25,956 nucleotides of DNA. Source: Nemertoderma westbladi. Lineage: Eukaryota; Xenacoelomorpha; Nemertodermatida; Nemertodermatidae. The translations under genes and the position numbers were made by a program. Below the pieces are notes generated by a model. It did no database searches. It was not told the DNA's origin and saw nothing but the letters and a program-made list of their open reading frames with translations. The stretch is from assembly GCA_032718475.1 (NCBI GenBank), contig JAUCBJ010005135.1, positions 1 to 25,956 of the forward strand. The letters are read 5' to 3'. Each line of letters begins with the position of its first letter. Position 1 is the first letter of the stretch. Below, one piece after another: positions 20,865 through 25,956 of the stretch.

Positions 20865-21639
20865 CTGAAAAATAAAAAGGTATTGAAAGGGTTTCACGTA
20901 TTGATAATAATAAAAATGGTCTATACTAATAATGTTGCAACCAACGCAACGGTGGTTTTATTGTTTCGTTTGTCATGGTGGTAGGTTTCCGGACATTAAT
21001 GTGCACCTTTTTTTAATTTTCTACGCCAACGACCTTCGTGTTTTACTGTGCAACGAAACATTATCATCGTCCTACACAAACGGTCCGTACGGTGCACCAA
21101 GAACTTCTAGAACATATAATTATTTATAGATTTATTTATTGAATAAATACTATGTTTTAGAATTGTTTTAGAATGCACCGACAATGGAATGGAAGAAACA
21201 TTTTACTGAAGATAGTAAAATTTAGAAAAGTTTGAAAATTAATTAATAAACACGCTAAAACAAAAATTATATACATTTTGTAGTATATAGTATAATAATT
21301 GAATGTTTTCAATATAATTATTGAACGTATTTTCGTGAATTATTTCTCCTAAACCGTTGATATTGATTTGATATTTATTTCCTTTCTGCTGGTTACATAT
21401 ACAAATTTTAACAAATACATATTAACAACAGTAACCAATAAAATGTAACCAATATTAAAACCAAAAATGTATAGTGTGAGACGACCACCACAGAAGACTA
21501 ATAGCCAGGCTAGTGCCGTCTTGCTGTGGTGGCCAGAACCAACAGGGGGGGGGGGTGCCAGGTCCTTTTGAAATTTCGAATGTAGGCCTATATTACCGAA
21601 CACATACACGTATGTATTGTGTAACGTAAATCAAATAGT
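20865..21639 (-). other. Intronic sequence with no recognised gene
   Basis: AT-rich DNA upstream of the kinase exon at 20701-20864. It includes a hairpin with arms CCACCACAGAAGAC (about 21487) and GTCTTGCTGTGGTGG (about 21518) and a run of G at 21545-21554. The frames at 20932-21129 and 21349-21609 show no family features or splice support. Confidence 0.55.
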
Positions 21640-22080
21640 TTAACTATATTGTGGTTCGCATATATTTTAATTCTGTTTCAATTTTTATTGAGATTATTTA
21701 TTGAGACTTTATATGATTGAATATTAAAATTAAAATTAACGGTAAATGTTAGAGCTCTGAAAATAAGTGATTTTTTAAGTTTGACGTAAAAGACGATTTT
21801 GATTTTTTATTGCGAATCTCTAGTGGCACAGAGTTCCAGATTGAGGGTCCCCGAAAACTCACTGATCTCTGTGAGGAAGTTAGGTGACATAGTGGTATTT
21901 GTGTGGTAAAGTATTAAAGTGGTAAAATATTTAATTGTTTGTAAATGGGAATTGATGACGATCTGTAGTGTGAAAATGCAATACAGCGTAAAAGTTTATT
22001 GATTTTGGTACGTAGTAGTTTCAGTGTGGTGGAATGGGTGCTACCCCATACCAGGATCCGATAATTAACGTAGGGATGGA

Positions 22081-23220
22081 TCAGTGAAAAGTAGAGGGTT
22101 CTGAGTATATGTATAGAGGAAATATGTGCCTAAGTTTATAGAAAATACCGCTGGATTTAGAAATTTTTTTGAGTTCCTGATTTATATGTGTTTTCCACTT
22201 TAGTTTTGAATCTATCCAAATGCCAAGTAATTTTGTGTTGTCTGTCTGTTTGATGTCGGTGTTGTTAATTTTAAGTTGTAATCTGTTGCTGGTGGTAGTA
22301 GGAATAGGAAGGTTAGTAAATATGGTGTACTCAGTTTTCTTCAGGTTTAGTAATAGTTTATTGTCACGTAACCAGTCGTAGATTTTAGTTAATTCACTGT
22401 TTGTACTAGATATTAATGAGTGGATATCACGATGTGAGTTGAGTAGAGTTGTGTCGTCAGCGAAAAGTGTACTAAGTAAGTTTGTTGCTTTGGGTAAGTC
22501 ATTAATAAAAATGAGAAATAGTATGGGAGAGAGGACCGATCCCTGGGGGACACCACAAATGAGAGGTAATAAAGTTGAATTAATGCCGTCGATGGAGACA
22601 AATTGTTTGCGATTAGAGAGGAAACTAGAAATAAGTTGAAGGGGTAGGCCTCTGATACCATAGGTCTCAAGCTTATTAATAAGGATTTTGTGGTCTATGG
22701 TATCAAAGGCCTTTTTAAGGTCAATGTATAAGGCGCATGTTGAATGATGGCAATCAAACATAGAGTTAATTTTTTCCGTTATAGATAGTAGTGCGTGAGA
22801 GGTGGTTGTTTTTGGTCTAAAGCCGTATTGGGATTCTGTAATTATGGAGTATTTGTTTAAGTAGGATTGTAGTTGTTCATTAATTAATTGTTCTAGAATT
22901 TTGCTTAGTATTGGTAGTAACGATATAGGACGGTAATTATTCGGGTCTGTAGGATCGTCTGATTTCAATAGTGGTATAACTTTAGCAATTTTTAATGAAT
23001 CGGGAAAAAAGCCGTACTTTATTGAAAGGTTGAATAAGTAGCACAGGTGTTGGGAAAGTGGTTTGGCAGCAAGTCGGAGTAGTTTGGTGGGGAACGGATC
23101 GTTAGAACTGCAGTTTAATTTGAGGTTGAGGATTCGGTATTGTAATTCTATTGGAGATGTTTCTGTTAATGTAAAAGAGTTCACCCTAGTTAAATAGGTC
23201 GGGGGGATCGGGGTGTGCAA
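22081..23220 (-). pseudogene. LINE reverse transcriptase
   Basis: In order it contains DPFPTKLLRLAA, KVIPLLKSDDPTDPNNYRPI, ESQYGFRPKTTTSHAL, YIDLKKAFDTIDHKILI, GVPQGSVLSPILFLIFINDL and LFADDTTLLNS. These are the standard reverse transcriptase blocks, with the catalytic aspartates in LDLKKAFD-like and FADD positions intact. The thumb follows (LLGIWIDSKLKWKTHI). The frame then fails. IHPYVNYRILVWGSTHSTTL and LRTKINKLLRCI are readable in another frame before further breaks. It is a recent but dead copy. Confidence 0.9.
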
Positions 23221-24257
23221 GTCGGTAAGGTACTTTGGAGTTTAGTTCCAATGGTTGAAAAGTGTTCGTTGAATATTTCTGTAATTTGGGTTGGGTCTGA
23301 TACAATTTGTGCGGAGGTATTTGTTTTTATAATAAGTTTTTTGGGTGATGATTTAGAAGTTGTTTTGTGGAGTACAGTATTAATTATCGACCAAGTTTTG
23401 CGGGAATTTGTAATGTTGTTATTAAATTGTTGCGAATAATATTTTTTTTCGGCAATTTTTAAGGTTTTTGTGAGATGATTACGATAATCGGTAAAACATT
23501 TACGGTTGGTTTCAGTTCGGTTTTTTAAATAGTTCCTATATAATTTGTCTTTAGTTCTGATTGATTTGAGTAGACTTTCAGTGATCCATGCTTTGAGGGG
23601 CCGAGTTTTGTGTGTATATGATTTTGAAGGGATATGAGAGGAGCAAATGTTGGTGAGATTATCGTAAAAACAGTCGAACTTTGAGGTGATGGGTATTGAT
23701 TTATCGGTGTAGGACCAGTTGGAGGGTTTATTAATGTCACGAAGGAAAGAAGATTCGTCAAGTTTTGAATAGTCGAAAGTGTGGCGTGGTTTAGGTTCAT
23801 TGAAAATACAGCTAAATTTTTGTAAAATGATAAATGTTGCGTGGTGATCTGAATTACCTATTTTACAGTTAAAAGTACCCGCATTGGAAACTGAGGTGGG
23901 TATATTGGTAATTATGTGGTCTATCAGTGTTTCTGAGTTACGTTTTGGGTCAATTCGAGTGGCATGGTTTATAAGCTGTATGTACCCGTAAGAGTTAAGA
24001 AGGTTTATATAACTTTTCTGTATTTGGTTGTTGTTCGTTTTCAGTAGGTCAATATTGATATCTCCCGTAATAATGGTGTTTAGGTTCTTTTCTGTCAGTT
24101 TGGTTAAAGTAGAGTCCAGTAGAGTGATGTAGTCGGTGGGTGTAACGGAGTCTGTGCGGTAGATGGTGCCAATAACAAGAGATTTTGAACGCGGGCGGGC
24201 AATTTTTATCCATGAGTTTTCGAGACCAGGGATTTGGAACTCTGCACATTCAGACAC
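23190..24257 (-). pseudogene. LINE endonuclease and linker
   Basis: The frame continues the endonuclease with SLVIGTIYRTDS, IITGDINIDLL (the D-x-N catalytic pair), ETLIDHIITN and GNSDHHATFIIL (the SDH box). It is followed by a long basic linker containing TRPLKAWITESLLKSIRTKD and KTWSIINTVLHKTTSKS, as in related elements before the reverse transcriptase. It ends in a C-rich run near 23200, where a frameshift moves the reading into the reverse transcriptase frame. All visible endonuclease catalytic positions are present. Confidence 0.85.
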
Positions 24258-24259
24258 CT

Positions 24260-24898
24260 CTAGAGATTCACTAACATAAATGGCGGTTCCTCCACGTCTA
24301 GAATTACCTGTTGATCGGTTATGAACAATTGGAAGATGGTAACCATCAATTTTAAAAAATGGAGAGGAGTATCTTCGTTGAAAAATGTTTCGGTGAATGT
24401 CAGAACTTCAAATTTGTAATTTAAACTTTTTAAAAAGAGATTTATTGCGTCAAAATTAAAAGATAAGCTAAAACAATTTAGGTGGAAAACTGAAAAGGAT
24501 TGCTTTTTTGAGTCCGCAAAATCGGTTTGAAAATTTTGGGGAGTGTATGAACCTTTGTCAAAGGATATATTTGTTAAGTTTTGATCCGGGTCTATATTGG
24601 TGAAGATCTGATTAAGGTGATGAGATTCCGAATCAGATGGGGCTTCATTTGACTGATTAAAACATTTACCGGTAAAAATGTCTTCGTCATCGTTTAAAAC
24701 TGTGGAAAACGGAAACGTCTGGTGTTGGCAGAAAATGCATAGGTGTGTCGCGTAATTTTGGTTTGTAAATTCGGATTGTGTTAGGTGCGAGCCGCAAGGG
24801 AGATGAAAAGTTAATTCACACAAGGTGCAACAAAAATGGGGTCCTGATGAAATAACAAAAGAAAAACAAAAGGCACAGGTAGAATGGCAATTGGACAT
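24260..24898 (-). pseudogene. LINE ORF start: PHD-like finger and endonuclease N-terminus
   Basis: This 212-codon frame begins at an ATG about 10 bases from the pentamer array. The spacing of C8, C11, C24, C27, H32, C35, C54 and C57 fits a C4HC3 PHD-type finger, a known N-terminal accessory of some CR1-group elements. After an acidic linker, FSVFHLNCFSLSFNFDAINL and FEVLTFTETFFNEDTP give the endonuclease start with its TET catalytic motif. The frame is lost near 24360. The next frame supplies FFKIDGYHLPIVHNRSTG and SRRGGTAIYV, so a small indel separates the two. Confidence 0.8.
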
Positions 24899-24908
24899 GA
24901 TGGAGAAA

Positions 24909-25166
24909 GGGGGGTGGGGTGGGGTGGGGTGGGGTGGGGTGGGGTGGGGTGGGGTGGGGTGGGGTGGGGTGGGGTGGGGTGGGGTGGGGTGGGGTGGGGG
25001 TGGGGTGGGGTGGGGTGGGGTGGGGTGGGGTGGGGTGGGGTGGGGTGGGGTGGGGTGGGGTGGGGTGGGGTGGGGTGGGGTGGGGTGGGGTGGGGTGGGG
25101 GTGGGGTGGGGTGGGGTGGGGTGGGGTGGGGGTGGGGTGGGGTGGGGTGGGGTGGGGTGGGGTGAG
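24909..25166. repeat. (GGGGT)n pentamer array, about 51 units
   Basis: The plus strand is GGGGT repeated for about 258 bp with three extra-G interruptions (near 24998, 25099 and 25130). With runs of four G separated by one T, it should form G-quadruplexes readily. It directly adjoins the 5' end of the LINE, so in the LINE sense the element is preceded by CCCCA repeats. The plus-strand open frames of G, V and W residues across it are spurious. Confidence 0.97.
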
Positions 25167-25570
25167 GTGGATCGATTACTCCGGTATTCTCATTAACTCT
25201 AGCGTGGACGCGGTAGGGTTGACAATGTTATTTTGGCCTTAACTGTGCAGCAATGTGGACCATCTCTCTTTACACACACCCATCCAATAGCATTGTCACT
25301 GCACGATGTTCCGCCAGATCTACAATGTCCCAGAATATAGTGTCGTAATCCAATGACACGACCCCCCCCCCCCCCCCCCCCGCCCCCCCACAAAAAAAAA
25401 CATTTTATTTTGCTACAAATCAATTGGAAACAGATAGTTTCACCTCCCTCCTCCTTGCTGGGTGAGCCAGAATTTGTATTTTCGCTTTCATTCTTTAGCT
25501 ACAAGCGTTTAAAAAAGGTGTCTCCGTCGTTATTTCACAGGTCACAGAGCAATCATTCTTCAACCTTGTA
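25167..25570. other. Stretch without a recognised gene
   Basis: It contains a 20-base C run (25362-25381), then G, seven C and a nine-base A run. A minus-strand frame (25199-25423) reads CRSGGTSCSDNAIGWVC before the homopolymer, but there is no splice or family support. Nothing else is recognised. Confidence 0.6.
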
Positions 25571-25946
25571 GAAAGCTGCCATGCAAGGATTCCAAGTATG
25601 TAAAAATATTTGAATTTGGTTGGGAAATAGCTGAGATATGGGCATTCGAAAGTTGCATGTATTTGCTTCCGCTGCGGGGCGTTTATTCTATTTAATAAAT
25701 ACACAATGTTCTAGAACATTTTTCTTTATGTATGAATACCCATATACTACTAGTATTATCATTGGCATTGCATTGTTGCCAAGTTACTTATGAGATAAAC
25801 AAAATATTCCAGAATATTGTGCATTTATTAAATACAATAAATGGCCTGCAGTGGAAGCAAATACATGCAACTCTCGAACGCTCATATCTCAGCTATTTCG
25901 CAACCAAATTCTGTCTATATTTGGAATCCTTGCATGGCCCGCTGTC
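25571..25946. mobile_element. Foldback (long inverted repeat) element
   Basis: The left arm, about 25571-25730, starting GCCATGCAAGGATTCCAA at 25578, matches the reverse complement of the right arm, about 25795-25946, ending TTGGAATCCTTGCATGGC at 25938. It is matched over roughly 150 bp at high but imperfect identity, around a 65-80 bp loop. Shared internal blocks include GAAATAGCTGAGATATG and GTTGCATGTATTTGCTTCC. There is no coding sequence. This is typical of a foldback or MITE-type DNA transposon, though no target duplication was confirmed because the right edge is close. Confidence 0.75.
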
Positions 25947-25956
25947 CGTCAATATC

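Larger units (their letters stand above)
21640..24905 (-). mobile_element. CR1-like LINE, nearly full length but broken
   Basis: The minus strand encodes, in order, a PHD-like zinc finger, an apurinic-type endonuclease, a reverse transcriptase, and the usual C-terminal block ending VSFRGPSIWNSVPLEIR then SSFTSNLKNHLFSEL with a stop at about 21749. The order and motifs are those of the CR1 group of non-LTR retrotransposons. Frameshifts near 24360 and 23200 and breaks after 22140 make it inactive. It lies upstream (in gene sense) of the kinase exon at 20701-20864, so it probably sits in another kinase intron. The 3' limit is approximate, and the 5' end abuts the GGGGT array. Confidence 0.85.

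Noticed and set aside
21487-21532. Hairpin with 14-15 bp arms
   Set aside because: It is too short and isolated to call an element or terminator in a eukaryotic intron, and is noted only as local structure.
24909-25166. Telomere or interstitial telomeric repeat
   Set aside because: The unit is GGGGT, not TTAGGG or a known variant, and unrelated single-copy DNA lies on both sides.
24825-25242. Gly/Val/Trp-rich proteins in three plus-strand frames
   Set aside because: They are translations of the GGGGT pentamer array.
25199-25423. Cysteine-containing minus-strand open frame (GHCRSGGTSCSDNAIGWVC)
   Set aside because: It is looked at as a possible upstream exon, but it starts in a homopolymer run, has no good acceptor, and I recognise no domain. 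It remains unassigned.

Overview
The window is metazoan nuclear DNA. It has spliced genes with GT-AG introns, decayed LINEs, tRNA-derived SINEs, foldback and MITE-like repeats, and several minisatellites. The mix points to an invertebrate, probably marine, but I cannot name the phylum.

The only host gene I can support runs on the minus strand across most of the window. It encodes a diacylglycerol kinase most like the theta (type V) class. Nine coding exons were found by reading through splice sites: 20701-20864, 19452-19543, 18697-18848, 18335-18592, 17662-17871, 16194-16287, 15735-15962, 3883-3981 and 899-1078. The last seven join without a phase break into 406 codons plus a stop. They cover the catalytic domain, the accessory domain and a charged, Ser/Pro-rich tail. 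The 5' part of the gene lies beyond the right edge or was not recognised.

The striking feature is the intron between the exons at 15735-15962 and 3883-3981. It is 11,753 bp long, and all but about 84 bp is a 26-bp minisatellite of roughly 450 units. The array starts inside the upstream coding exon. The last 12-13 coding bases plus the first bases of the intron, including the real 5' splice site (AAT|GTGAGT), form one repeat unit. The intron transcript therefore carries hundreds of copies of its own exon end and donor site. The array is hierarchical: 26-bp monomer, a 676-bp (26 x 26) higher-order period, and a block of about 2.9 kb duplicated at an offset of 2,899 bp. On the plus strand the monomer has no stop in any frame, so it produces several very long spurious ORFs.

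Other regions: bases 1-688 hold a perfect 25-bp minisatellite just past the gene's 3' end. The last intron (1079-3882) holds a decayed plus-strand LINE interrupted by a minus-strand transposon fragment, and a MITE-like element. SINE-like sequences sit at about 18003-18290 and 19312-19395. A nearly full-length but broken CR1-like LINE with an N-terminal PHD-like finger lies at about 21640-24905, abutting a (GGGGT)n array at 24909-25166. A foldback element occupies about 25571-25946.
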